From contig OZ005611.1 in the NCBI GenBank assembly GCA_963930655.1, forward strand, positions 6,393,501 through 6,457,500: a stretch of DNA of 64,000 bases, given 5' to 3'. Shown here piece after piece: positions 11,876 through 22,855 of the stretch (positions within the stretch are counted from its first letter, which is position 1; each line of letters opens with the position of its first letter). The stretch is from Myrica gale (lineage: Eukaryota > Streptophyta > Magnoliopsida > Fagales > Myricaceae). Position numbers and translations under genes: made by a program. The notes below the pieces were generated by a model. The model did not search any database, had not been told where the DNA came from, and was given only the letters and a program-made list of their open reading frames with translations.

Positions 11876-12690
11876 CCCAAACAGTAGCTCGTTTGTATGT
11901 TGACAATATATTCTGTTTGCATGGGATGCCCACCTCCATTGTCAGTGATAGAGACCCTGCTTTCACTAGTGCGGAGAGAATTTTTTAAGATACGAACCAC
12001 AGCTTCGTCCTATCATCCACAATCGAATGGCCAATCCGAAATTGTAAAGCGTTGCCTTGAAACGTACCTGCAAGCTCTAGTCCAAAAAGTTGGTGCAAAT
12101 GGATTTCACGTGCTGAATTTTGGTATAATAGCAATATAAACTACTCAACGAAGTTATTCCCTATGGGGCGGTTTATGGAGTTCCCCCTCCAAAGTTAGTT
12201 CATTATGTTCCTGGAACTACAAAGGTGGATGCAATAGAGCAAGATTTGAAAGACTGGGAACAGATTCTGAAAATTGTCAAGGACCATCTGATTATGGCTC
12301 AATAGCTTAGGAAGAACAATGCTGATTTACATCGTACAATCGGGAGTACCAAATTGGTGACTGCGTATATCTCAAATTGAAGCCTTATAAGCGACACAGT
12401 GCAGCCATTCGCCATTCACTGAAGCTGTCTGCTCGTTATTTTGGTCCCTACGAAATTATTCAGAAGATTGGACCTGTGGCGTACAAGTTCCAGCTTCCTC
12501 CTAACGCCAAAATCCATCCGGTTTTCCATATTTCTGTGCCGAAGCGCACCCTTAAGCCCACCACCAATGTGCAGCCCCCTTTGCCTCTTGTCACGGACAC
12601 CGGTGTCCTCCAGCCTCAACCAGAAAAAATTCTTCACCGTCGCATGGTCATTCGTCATTTGCTTGCTTTTTTCCTAATACGTGTAAGAAA
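11876..12690 (+). pseudogene. Ty3/gypsy pol remnant: end of integrase and C-terminal domain
   Basis: Conceptual reading gives AQTVARLYVDNIFCLHGMPT then SIVSDRDPAFTS, the integrase core with its second catalytic Asp. The frame then shifts, with SYHPQSNGQSEIVKRCLETY (third catalytic region) in a different frame, and continues as WYNSNINYSTKLFPYGAVYG, a region normally starting FWYNT. A last frame (12377-12727) carries the C-terminal chromo-like part, with ARYFGPYEIIQKIGPVAYKF and HPVFHISVPKRTLK. At least two frameshifts and several stops make it non-functional. Reverse transcriptase, RNase H and LTRs were not recognised nearby, so this is a fragment. Confidence 0.85.
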
Positions 12691-12829
12691 CAAGGAGAAC
12701 CCAGGTAACAAGGGTATAGGTAAGTAATTTCAGCATCAGGTTCAAGTGCACGGAGATATTGGCAAAACAATGTTTGCATCAGGCTACACGACTACCACAA
12801 TGAAATTCCTTCTCCTCCTCCCCTCTACC

Positions 12830-13358
12830 CCCTTAAGCTTAAATTCGCCGCCGAACTTCAGCGAAGCAATGGCCGAGAATCAATCAAGGTTATGTTCGTT
12901 TTCTGATTTTTTTCAGGATTCAAATACATTCACAAAATTACCACCGAACATCTTAAGAATTCAAACACAAACACCAATACATTTTACACAATCTCCAACA
13001 ACTTTTTACTTTTTTTATTCAACATAAATTTTCTCTCTCTATATTTTTTCACATAACTCCAATACTTTTTTATTAAATAATTACATCATATCATTTCTCT
13101 CTCCACTTTACACAAACACAAATAAAATATTATTCAACATAAATAATCACAACTACTCTAAAATCCTACATTTTTACTCAAAACGAACATATCTCAAGTA
13201 AAGGACGAGGCTAGGGTTTTAGGATTTCCGTTATCCTCCTTTTCTCTCTGCACAGGCAACAAACCTAAGCGGGGCAACATTAGAGGGTACATCAGTAATT
13301 TCGGTTGACAAAGAGGGCAATCGAGGTAAAATGCAAAACAGAAGCAGATAAGGCTATT
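12830..13358. pseudogene. Decayed duplicate of the PPR 5' end and shared promoter, left part
   Basis: Aligns by eye with 22800-23090, the 5' end of the PPR gene and the intergenic region before mTERF6. Shared landmarks include AAGCTTA, GAACTT, GAAGCxATG, GAATCAA, GAGGCTAGGGTTTTA, CAGGCAAC, GGAGGGTA, GGTAAAA and CAGATAAGG. In this copy the minus-strand PPR start codon is ATT instead of ATG (CAAT on + versus CCAT), and only about 12 downstream codons are still alignable. The block is interrupted by a MITE (12892-13190) and then by the LINE inserted at 13358; its right part resumes at 17289. Confidence 0.75.
12892..13190. mobile_element. MITE-like element, ATGTTCG family, copy 3
   Basis: TIRs ATGTTCGTTTT and AAAACGAACAT. 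The interior has the family core in the form TTTTTTCACATAACTCCAATAC. A TCAAG direct repeat flanks it (12884-12888 and 13194-13198). The paralogous block at about 22870 lacks the insertion, so the element arrived after the duplication or was lost from the other copy. Confidence 0.7.
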
Positions 13359-16300
13359 TTTTTTTTCTAAGTAACATGAAACCTTTATTGATCACCACCG
13401 CTGCCATTAAAGGCAGTATCATCACAACTTACAATATCGTTCGGTACATCGCCAATACAAACATTTCCTTGGTGATCATACTGGTGCCCCCAGCGGGCTA
13501 ATCTATGAGCCAATTCATTACCCCGACGAGGAGTCCATTGCACCTCCAGCAGGGATGAGAACGAAGCAAAGCTCTCATAGTATTCACTTCTCCCTCAATA
13601 ATCCAATCAGGGCGACTATCCATTTGGACAAGCTGGTTTACAACGGTAAGAGAATCACCCTCCAAAATTATCTCATCAGCAACCATATCTGTGGCCAAAG
13701 AAAAAGCAAGTCTAGCTGCACGAGCTTCTCCCTTCAGAGGATCGTGGCCTTGGAATTTGAGCAGCCAAATTTGCACAATAGTTCCTGCAGAATTCCTACA
13801 CACCGCTGCCACACAAAAACCAATGGGCTGTACAGAAACATCAAAATTAATCTTTAGGATCCCCCTTCAGGGGGTTTCCAACCAACCACAATGTTTTCGT
13901 CATCCTGTGTCCAAGCTCGCCTATGAGCTTCAAACCTGCGTTGAATAGAGTGGATGAATTCCGAAAGCACAAGGCTTTACCATCATGTACAATTCGATTC
14001 CGCATGCACCAAATTGAGTCCAGAGTAATAGCCACTGCCAGCATTAAAGAAGGCCATCTAGCTTGGTCTTGTTCTGGTAAATTCTGTTTGTTAAGGATAA
14101 ATTGCATCCAATTCGAAATAGGAAAAATAACAAAAGTGTCAATTCTCATTGGCCATGGACCATTCCACCATGCAAGAGAGCTAACCGAACACCTTAGAAA
14201 CAAGTGTTCATAAGTCTCTTCATGTTGGTGACAAAAAAGGCAGCCCATTATGTGCAGATCATGATCTCGATAAAAACGCGCCACATTCCAGCGCAAGGGT
14301 AGAGCTCTTGCAACTATTTTCCACAAGCAGAATTTCAAGCGATGCTGCATTTTAAGTTTCCAAATGCTTCCTGACTGGACAAAACTCCAGTATCCTGGAA
14401 ACGACCCTTTTGATCAAACAAGTATGCATCCTTGACCGAAAAGCTGCCCTTCGTATTAATAAGCCAGCGAGGAACATTTTGTTGTCGGGACAAAGTCAAA
14501 GGGATACTCAAAATAGCCTCAGCAGAAGAAACTTCAAAGAGTTCCCTAATCAATTCAGCCTTCCAACACGGAACAGTTGCATTTATCAGATCACTAACCC
14601 GGTTTAACCGACGATCCACTACTGAACCCATCTTAAGTTGAGGAATAAAACCTGGGATATTTGGCACCCACGGGTCACACCATATGTTAATTGTAGAACC
14701 TCCCCTATCCCCCAACAAAATCCTGCTTTGATCAAATCTCTCGTTTGCATGATGCTGCGCCAAACCCAAGTTGCCCCCGAAGTCTCACGGGCATGCAACA
14801 AGTCGTTTCCGTGGCAATATTTGGCCTCTAGAGCTTGAACCCATAAGCACTGTTTTTTTGTCATTAATTCCCACCCTCTCTTGGCCACAAGAGCACGGTT
14901 CATATCTTCCATTCGTCGGAGCCCAGCACCCCCAGCTGATTTCGGTTTACAAAGGCTATCCTAAGCTTTTCGGGTGGAAGCTTCGTTGCTCATCCGTGAA
15001 GCCCCACCAAAAGTTTTTGATTTTCATATCGAGGTGCCTACACACCCGCTTAGGCAAGCAGAAAATAGACATATAATAAGAAGGGATGACAGAAGCCACC
15101 GACTGAATGAGTACCGTCCGACCCGCTTGCGATAAAGTACGGGCCTTCCATCCCGCCAATTTATTAATCACCCTCTCTTGAACAACCTTGCAAGCTTGAG
15201 TCTTGGATCGCGCGACACAGAGAGGGAGACCAAGATATGATCCTGCTTCAGAGGCTGGTTGAAGGCGCATAATGTGTGCAAGCTGTTCCCGATGGAGAGA
15301 TGACATATTACGACTAAAATGCAGGAAGGATTTAGCTGGATTGATCACCTGCCCAGACCATGTTGCAAACACCCGCATACAGTTTTGGAGCTGTCGCACC
15401 TCATTTTCCTTTGCTCGGCAAAATAACATAATATCATCTGCAAATAATATATTAGTTATGGGAGGCGCATTACGTGCGATTTTAATACCATGTACGGTAC
15501 CGAGTTCTTCTTCCCTTCGGATTAAGCGAGTTAGCACTTTCAGTGACAAGCACGAATAAGAAAGGAGACAGAGGGTCTCCCTGGCGGAGGCCACAAGTAA
15601 GCTTGAAGAGACCAAACGATGTCCCATTCAGTAAAACGGAGAAAGATACCGTAGTGAGACATTGGGATATCCAGTGACACCAGCGTTCATTGAAACCAAA
15701 ACAACGAAGAACCTCCAACAAGAAAGACCAATCAACCTTGTCATAGGCTTTGGCCATATCCGTCTTAACAGCAAGAAGGCCGCCCCTCCCCGACTTGCAT
15801 TTCAGCGTTTGCATAATCTCATGAACCAAGATTAAATTATCTTGAATGATGCGGTTGGGGACGAAAGCATTCTGGTTGGGAGAAACCAACTTGTGTAGCA
15901 CCTGATTTAACCTTGAGGCCAAAATCTTAGAAATAATTTTGTAGCTAACATTACACAAACTAATCGGCCTGAATTGGGTAATATCAACCGGATTTTCAGA
16001 TTTAGGTATGAGAGCAATAAAAGAGTGATTGAGTTGTTTTAGTAAGTACCCGGTCTCAAAAAATGGCGCACCATCTTGACCACAACCTCCTGAACGGTGG
16101 ACCAGTACTTTTGGTAGAACAAAGCAGTAAAACCATCTGGTCCGGGGGCCTTTGAACTCCCAATACCTTTAACTGCAGCCCATATTGCTGCAATATCCGG
16201 TATTCTACACAAACGCTCCTCCTCCTCCTCCTCTGTAATGACAGCTGGAAGAAGAGAATCAAGACCAACGGGGAAACTAACTGAGCTGGCAGTGAACAAC

Positions 16301-17288
16301 TCCTTAAAGTAGTTTTCGACATGCATCCCGATTGCCTCCCGCTCGTGAATCCAGTTTCCATTTGCATCTTTCAAAGCACCAATACAATTCCGCCTACGTC
16401 GCGCAATTGTGGATAAATGGAAGAACTTTGTGTTCAAATCTGGCGTCGTCATCCACGTAATGCGAGATTTTTGTTGCCACAAGCGCTCTTCATTTTTCTG
16501 TTCTTGTAACAGTCGGCTACTTAAGTCCTGTCACTCCTGCTCCTGGAAATGCAACCTCGTCAAGTCCTCATCTGTTACTGCTTGTGTAAGTTGCTGCTGT
16601 GTATGTTGAAGGTCCAACTGAAGGCTGTGAATTTTAGATTGAATGTGCCCATAAACCTCTCTGTTCCAATATCTTAAAGCCTCTTTAGTGGCCTTAAGAT
16701 GTTGGCACAGAGAGTATGCTGGGGACCCTCGACCATCGAACTGCCATGCGTCTTACACCACTCGCTTGCTGCGATCATCAACAGCCCAAAAAGCTTCGAA
16801 CCTGAACGGCCTACGGTTATGGTCTTTGTCACCAAGTGTATCCAGTAAAATGGGGGCATGGTCCGAGACATATCTAAGTAAATGTGTAACAGTCGCGCGC
16901 GGAAATAAAGCACGCCACTCTCCATTGGCTAGCCCCCTATCTAGTCGTTCCAAAATACGAGCACTGCCTTCTCGGCCATTATACCATGTATAAGGGTTGC
17001 CAACAAACCCCAAATCCATCGTGCCTGCATTCCAAGAGAATTGTCGCATATCACCCGAAAGAGAGGTGGAACCCACTGGTCTCCCACCACATTTGTCACC
17101 TTGACACAAAATTGCATTAAAGTCACCGAAACAAACCCAGGGCCCCGCAAAATTCCTCCCACAAGATTCCAACGCATTCCAAAAAGATGACTTCTCATTC
17201 CAGTTTGCAGGCCCATAAACAAAAGAGAATAACCAAACTTGGTTCGGTGGGTCGGACCGAACAAACAAGTCAACAAAATTTGAACAGT
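13359..17288 (-). mobile_element. L1-type LINE, 5'-truncated, with 16-bp TSD
   Basis: 3,930-bp non-LTR retrotransposon on the minus strand. The perfect 16-bp TSD AGCAGATAAGGCTATT lies at 13343-13358 and 17289-17304. The 3' end is a short poly(A) tail (T run at 13359-13366 on +) preceded on the minus strand by TTTCATGTTACTTAG. The 5' end falls inside the endonuclease domain, so ORF1 and the start of ORF2 are missing, as in typical truncated target-primed insertions. It lies in the decayed copy of the PPR/mTERF6 promoter, whose uninterrupted counterpart is at about 23070. Confidence 0.93.
13498..17276 (-). pseudogene. LINE ORF2 remnant: endonuclease, reverse transcriptase, RNase H
   Basis: Read in minus orientation. 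The C-terminal part of the AP-type endonuclease is at about 16760-17276 (FGDFNAIL, RLDRGLAN, VSDHAPILL). Reverse transcriptase is at about 14956-16480, with SSKAPGPDGFTALFYQKYW, NVSYKIISKILASRLNQVL, CGLRQGDPLSPFLF and the catalytic box FADDIMLF. The zinc-binding zf-RVT region is at about 13900-14350 (CLFCHQHEETYEHLFLRC). An RNase H-like domain is at about 13498-13850 (NFDVSV, KGEARAARLAF, LEGDSLTVVNQL), with the Asp-Glu-Asp catalytic set still visible. Several frameshifts and stops separate the pieces, including one at the zf-RVT to RNase H junction (about 13847) and others in the RT. It cannot encode an active protein. Confidence 0.92.
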
Positions 17289-17560
17289 AGCAGATAAGGC
17301 TATTGATTGGGTCCTTTTTTTTTATCGGCTGGAACACTTCAATTGTCCCTCCAAACTCCCGCTGCCTCCGTACGTATAACCTGTCATTTGCTTCTGTGGC
17401 GTCATCCGCCTCTGCCGGTGATGAACTTACGATAAAGCTCAAGGAACAGTAAGAGCTTCTCTGCATTTTCCCTTCGGATTGTGCTCCGCCCGCTGCTGGG
17501 CTGTCAATCAAAAGGAGTCTTTCTATTAAGTAGCTGCTTTGCATTGTCCCTCTCTATATA
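17289..17560. pseudogene. Decayed duplicate of the PPR/mTERF6 promoter, right part
   Basis: Continues the block that the LINE split. It aligns by eye with about 23070-23280: CAGATAAGG, a T-run, GGCTGG, CTCCCTC/CTCCAAACTCCCGCTGCC, CTTCTCTGCATTT, GATTGTGCT, CTGCTGGGCTGTCAATCAAA. The mTERF6 coding sequence itself was not found after it. Homology fades at about 17530-17560. Confidence 0.65.
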
Positions 17561-17808
17561 GAAACGATCAGCATGATCGTCGATACATATAAAGATATAA
17601 ACTAATGCTTTCTTTGTGAAGCGTTGTTCTCTTCTGCCAATTGTTAGAGGATCAGATCAGATGACGTATAGGTCCTGGGAGGGGCTTCTTAGCTACTCTA
17701 CTTATTTTTCTTTTCCCCTGAGCTTTTCTTTGACGATCAAATATTCGCACTTTTCCTCCCACCAATGGTGGACGATGGAAAAGGTGCAATTAGATTCAGA
17801 TTAGACTT

Positions 17809-18640
17809 GAACGACAAGTTAAACCCACTATCACCCCCCCGAGTCTAGAGAGAGAGGCTCTGCCCTCTCTTTAGACGTTTCCCCTCCCTCCGTCTGCCCT
17901 CCCCCTTCCGTTCCCCTCCCTCTTTAGGCCGGCTCCCCTTCGAACCTCCCCTCTTTTTGGCCTCCCTCCGGTTTCGCTTTCACCTCCAGATCCCGGCTTC
18001 CCGGTGGGTCTTCGGCGGCCACGCTTGGCAGGGACGGCCTCAACTGCTTCTGGCGCTCGTCTCCAGTGTTCTCCGGTCTCCATCGGCCGGAGCATGTTCC
18101 CTCACGCGCGGCCACGCGTGGGCGCGTGGCTTACACGCGGTCACCCCTTTTTTGGTTCTGATGCAGTGGTTTGGGGTGGAGTCTTGGGGCCATGTTTTCT
18201 GGCCGGCTTCCGATCGGCTGGCGGCGCTTTTGTTTTCTGTGATGTTGGGTTTTATGTTGTGTTGGTCTTTGTTTGCTGTTGTGTTGTTGTCCATTTCGTT
18301 GGATTTTGGCAGTGGACCTCGGTGTCCTTCGGTGCTGGTGTGGACGTTCTCTCGAGGAAGTGGGAGTGCGGTGCGTGACTACCCTCTCCTCCGGAGTCCG
18401 CCACCCTCGGCGGCTTTTAATTCGGGTCTTTGGACCCGCTTTGTCTCCACGGGCCTTCGGGTCCGTTCTTATGCGGTCTTTATGGCCAATGGTTATACCG
18501 CCCGTCGGGCGTTCTTTGTAATGGGCAGTTTGCCCCAGTGCTTTGTATCCGGCCTCGTTGGGTCGTCTGTATCAGCATTGTATCGGTTGTTGGGGTATCA
18601 ATGAAATGGATTTCATGTTGCTTAGAAAAAAAAAAAAAAA
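17809..18640 (+). mobile_element. GC-rich non-autonomous poly(A) retroposon with perfect 16-bp TSD
   Basis: Flanked by GATTCAGATTAGACTT at 17793-17808 and again at 18641-18656. It ends in a poly(A) tail (about 18626-18640) preceded by GGATTTCATGTTGCTTAG, nearly the same 3' end as the LINE at 13359-17288 (TTTCATGTTACTTAG). The 832-bp body is clearly GC-richer than its surroundings and starts with a pyrimidine-rich leader. It holds an open frame of 215 codons (17957-18604) that resembles no protein I know and has no reverse transcriptase. Best read as a non-autonomous LINE derivative mobilised by an L1-type machinery. A retrocopied cellular transcript is less likely because the 3' end is LINE-like. 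Confidence 0.8.
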
Positions 18641-18763
18641 GATTCAGATTAGACTTCTTGGGCTCCCAGGATACATTGTTGACATTGTTTTATTGGGTCG
18701 TGTAATGCTGCTGGGGTGTGATGTACTGATTTCCTCTATAGGCTGAACCCATAATATTCTTAT

Positions 18764-18800
18764 CAAAATGGGCCGGATTTTTTTCTTGTTGGGCCTTTCT
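18764..18800 (+). promoter_or_regulatory. TGGGCC/TTGGGCC motifs upstream of the thioredoxin-like gene
   Basis: TGGGCC appears at about 18768 and TTGGGCC at about 18793, roughly 230-260 bp upstream of the first candidate start codon (19031). TGGGCY pairs are common in promoters of plant organelle-protein and housekeeping genes. Motif match only. Confidence 0.35.
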
Positions 18801-19030
18801 GTCAATTCCCAATTGCCAATCATGTAATTTGCCTAAAATTTTAACTAGTCTAATGCTATAATGTTTCTAAACTTTGTTTCTCATTCTGATGCTCGTCATC
18901 CTTTATATCAGTCAATGGATTGTATTAAAAATAAGGATTGGGTTGATGATCTATAGAAGCATCTATTTTGGGAGGTCGCTCACACCTTCTGAAGATTTAG
19001 CTTGGAACATCTTATGTGCTCGATGTTGTC

Positions 19031-20336
19031 ATGCAAAGGCAGAACATTCTTTCTAGCAACACATATTTTGGTTTTGGAAAGAACTCAAATGGAAATCCTG
19101 ATTCTAGAGTTCCTTGTATAGTTCCAAGCTTTCGTGACAGAAGTGATGTAAGACTGCCTGATAAGGGCAGATATTCCGTGGACCATGAAAACTTTGGACA
19201 GCTTCCGCCTTGAAAGAATCAGAGTGGCTAATCCGAATCAGGGAGAATTGCCTGACGAAGATGATGATCTTTGTCCTGTTGAATGTGTTAAAGAATTTAA
19301 AACTAATGAGGATTTCTCCAAAATTCTTGAAAAGGCGAAAGAAGCAGATTCTCTAGTTGTGGTAGATTTTTATCACACTTCTTGTGGGAGCTGCAAGTAC
19401 ATAGAGCAATGGTTCGCAAAATTATGCAGAGGATCTGGTGATCAAGAAGCTGCAGTAATCTTCCTAAAGCACAATGTGAGTTTTATTCTCGTTGAACTAG
19501 CATAGAAATTGATGTGGCAGGATAAGGTGATAAAAAATTGTGAAAGAAATTCTCTGATTCCTCTGAGCCCTACCAAAGACCTTCTGAAAGTAAATGAAAA
19601 TACTTACCAACTGATATTCATCTTCTATCTACTCAGAATAAAAACTTGTGATGTAATTAATCTATTGCAGGTAATTGATGAGTACGACGAACAATCTGAG
19701 GTTGCTGAACGGCTTAGAATCAAGGTAACTTCTCTCCTAAGATATTTTCCAGTCCAACTTGTTTAAAGTTGAGTGAATTTGCAGAAATTAATGTTGGATA
19801 TCATATGAATGCCAAGTTTTGTAAACTTATTTTGATTGCTTGAGAGGTTCTGATACCAAGTAGGAATAAGCTCCAAAGTGGTCACACCTATAGCTTTCAA
19901 TAAATTTTTGATGAGCTACGATGAGATTCACTTGACACCCTATTGGAATTGAGGTATTGGTGCAGAAAAGAATACTGTCATAAAGGAAAACTGGGGTAAA
20001 GCAAAATAATATAGATAGTGAAACAAGAGTTTTACATAGTTATTTCCAAAAGAAAAGAAAACATAGTTGCTCCGGTTTAAAGTTAGGATGAGATTGTCCC
20101 AAGCATCCTAGTGCAATTATTTTTCCACTCTTTTATCATGAATTGTGAGCTGCAACAATCAACTTATTACTTTTCCTTACTTCATGATCTAATAAAACTA
20201 AAATGGACATGAACTGATGCAGACAGTTCCCCTCTTCCACTTTTATAAAGATGGGGTCCTATTGGAATCATTTGCAACCAGAGACAAAGAGAGGATTCTT
20301 GCAGGTATTCGTAAATACATGGCTCCTGCATCTTGA
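19031..20336 (+). CDS. Thioredoxin-like 4-type protein, chloroplastic; N-terminal frameshift
   Basis: Atypical plastid thioredoxin of the At1g07700 type. The fold is carried by exons ..19475, 19671..19724 and 20223..20336 (GT/AG borders, in frame). It reads DEDDDLCPVECVKEF, VVVDFYHTSCGSCKYIEQWF with active site CGSC instead of CGPC, VIDEYDEQSEVAERLRIK, TVPLFHFYKDGVLLESFATR and stop. From the Met at 19185 it is 152 aa without a transit peptide. The likely transit peptide is in another frame, starting at 19031 (MQRQNILSSNTYFGFG) and running to a TGA at 19211-19213. One extra C in the CCGCC at about 19206-19210 would explain the shift; without it the reading runs ENFGQLP into LERIRV. As written the gene makes either a short peptide or an N-truncated, probably cytosolic protein. 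A sequencing error or recent inactivation are both possible. Confidence 0.8.
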
Positions 20337-21864
20337 CATGCTTAAATAATTTGGTTATCACTCAAGTCATTGCACCTACGGGATATTAGCGGCGAGCGTG
20401 GACTGGACATCAATGTAATCATGTGTTTTATATCTTTTTCGATATCTCTTAAGGTGATATCCAAGTTGTATATCGCTTGAGAAACTTTTTTCTTCAGTTG
20501 TAAACCAAACAAAATATTTCTTCCAACTGAAGCTTATTTGGTATTTGAGTAATGCTGTTAAATGTTTATCCTTAATCTATGTATCTATGTAGCATTATGC
20601 AATGTATATACCTTAAGGTTGGTGATTGATGCAGAGGTGGCTTCTGGATGATTCGAGCTATAGCTTATTTATGACAGAAGTAGGTTCTCTCAATGAGTGC
20701 TCTAATACTTTGGCAACAATCTCATAGACACATCGATTCCTTGGGTCTGTTTAACGGGTATCATCACATTCTGCCAAGAGCAAGTACCCACCCATACATA
20801 GAGAACTGAAAAGGCCAATTTGAACTCTATTAGAGAGACATCTCCACAACGTTGGCATGGCACACTTGTTCCCCAAGGAACCGTCCAAACGAAAACTGCA
20901 CTTTTCCTCCATGCTCCACCTTTTTATTGTTAGGTAACTATTCATGCTCTACTTCATCATATACTCTTTCACGAAAACTGTTTATCACTAGATCCTCCGA
21001 ATGCCTCCTCCTCAGGAGACCAAAACTAACCGTTCTGGTTAAACTTCCCACATACACTATCAACTCCTCCACCTTGGGAGAAATTAGAGCACAATATATC
21101 AAAGAAAGAATCCAAAGATTCCAACTTTCAATCCTGCAATATTAGCTCTTATCCTCAACTATCAAAAGCAAACTTGGAAACAACTGGTTAATGGCACTGA
21201 AACTATGACCAGAAATTTCGCACAGTCTGCACATCTGAAACGTGTCTACGACTCAAGTTTGATGTGGCAATACAAAAAACCAGCGGGGTTCAGTATAGGT
21301 TCGAGCTAGTTCCAAAAGAGACCTCTTATAAATCTTCAAAAGCAAATTTGCTGAACAGATTGATGAATTTTGAGTACCCATCATAAAATTTCAGCAATTA
21401 ATTCAGATCTTTCCGAGAAACCCTGATGTCATGTACTCACAAGATGAAGACAAGGGCGCATGAGTCTCTCTTTTTTTTAGCTGGGTCATTCACCTGGAGT
21501 CCGAGACCTAGACTTTCCTAGATACGGTAATGTTTCAATCAGTGTTGATATCACTGGATTCAGACGATACTTTTAGTTGTTCCCCACCCCTAGTGATGCG
21601 GTTACTCGTTATTGGCAGAGAACCAAATTAGGAATCTGTATGGCCCCCCCAAAAGAAAACCCACGCTTCCTCGTGAAATTAAACCATAAGGAAGTGAAAA
21701 GCACTACGCATTCCCAGCGAAGACCCATCACCACATAAAGTCACAAGAAAATCTAACTAATTCAATGCAGATATTCCATTCGTGCCACTGAATGTGTTTC
21801 ACATGTTGTCTCACAATAAGGGTCGAAAAGTAAGGATAGGAAACATATTCAGAGAAAGTAAAAG
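20337..21864. other. Intergenic region, no gene recognised
   Basis: Convergent 3' flanks of the thioredoxin-like gene (+) and the PPR gene (-). AT-rich with scattered short open frames and no domain I can name. Some of 20750-21150 is less AT-rich but shows no recognisable product. Confidence 0.5.
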
Positions 21865-22855
21865 TTACAATCTGTATAAGAAAACCTTAAAAATCAAATG
21901 GTTTCTCTCGTGTTTCGTTCCCGAACAGACGGATGTGTGGATTTCTTCCATATGTTCTTTAATTGCTTTCTTGTTGACGAAAAATCCCTTTTGCGTTAAG
22001 GTTGCAATTACAGTCCGAGCTTCTTCAACACCCTTTTGCGAACACAATCTAGTGACCAAGTCGAGAAAGGTGTTCGCATTTGGAGAATGACCAGCTTCCA
22101 ACATCTCGACACAAAAGGCAACAGCATCGTCCAACTCGTCACATTGGTACAGGCCTTTCATCAATACAGCGTAAGAGAAGGCATTGGGAGAAATTCCATT
22201 GTTTTGCATTTTCCTGAAAATCCTTTTGGCATCATCGAATTTGTGGGCCTTGCAGAAGCCTTCAACAACCGCAGTATAAATGACGACTTCGGGAATAGTA
22301 CCCTTCTCTCGCATTACACCGAAGATCTTCATGGCTTCTTGGACAAGGCCGTCTTTGCGAAGTCCATCGAGCATGGCAACGGCATTGGGGATGAGACCCG
22401 TCTCCTTGAGTTTCTTGAAGATCTCCTCTGCATCTTGTGGCGGTGGCGCCGCTGCTGTATCCGCGTTTCCTTCGTCTCCTTGTTGATTTTGCTGTTGGAG
22501 GATGGGGAGCTTTTCCGTCTTGTTATCAGAACTACCACCACCAGCGCCAAGCTTGACTTTTTCCAGAAATTCCAAGCCGTCTTTATCATCATTGGCAGAG
22601 CTTTCTGTTGCGAAATTGCAAGTCGGATTTTGTATTTCCTCGGCCTCTCAAAGGCCTGTTTGGAATGGGCTCCGGAGGAAACTCTGTATGTTGCTCCCCA
22701 CTTCCGCCTACATCTCCTGGTCTCATGGATCGTCCTCTGATGCCACCGTCATCTTCTTGGGAGCTTGAACTCAAACGGTGCCGTAATTCCAACAGACAAG
22801 GAAGTGGCTTCCAAATAAGCTTAGATATCCGACCCTGAACTTGCAGGGAAGCCAT
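21865..22855 (-). CDS. PPR protein (At4g38150-like), frameshifted near residue 75-90
   Basis: Organelle RNA-binding pentatricopeptide protein of the short P class. The N-terminal part, 22589-22855, starts MASLQVQGRISKL and reaches NRPLRGRGN. The repeat part, in another frame down to 21865, contains FLEKVKLG, EEIFKKLKETGLIPNAVAM, PEVVIYTAVVEGFCKAHK and SPNAFSYAVLMKGLYQCDE, about four PPR motifs. The two parts must join between about 22600 and 22650. No GT donor lies in the overlap, so an intron cannot explain it and a one-base indel is needed. The C-terminus (KEHMEEIHTSVCSG onward) departs from what I recall of the family, so a second lesion there is possible. The gene is head-to-head with mTERF6, as in Arabidopsis. 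It may be a pseudogene or carry a sequence error. Confidence 0.8.

Noticed and set aside
12530..12720. Possible independent host gene at 12377-12727
   Set aside because: Sequence such as YFGPYEIIQKIG and HPVFHIS is the C-terminal part of Ty3/gypsy pol, continuous with the integrase remnant upstream.
16753..17544. Frame joining LINE endonuclease to upstream sequence (starts MQSSYLIERLL)
   Set aside because: The residues before about 17288 are host flank. The TSD shows that the LINE ends at 17288, so the fusion is accidental.
22036..22740. 234-codon + frame opposite the PPR gene
   Set aside because: Antisense shadow of the PPR repeats; no domain of its own.
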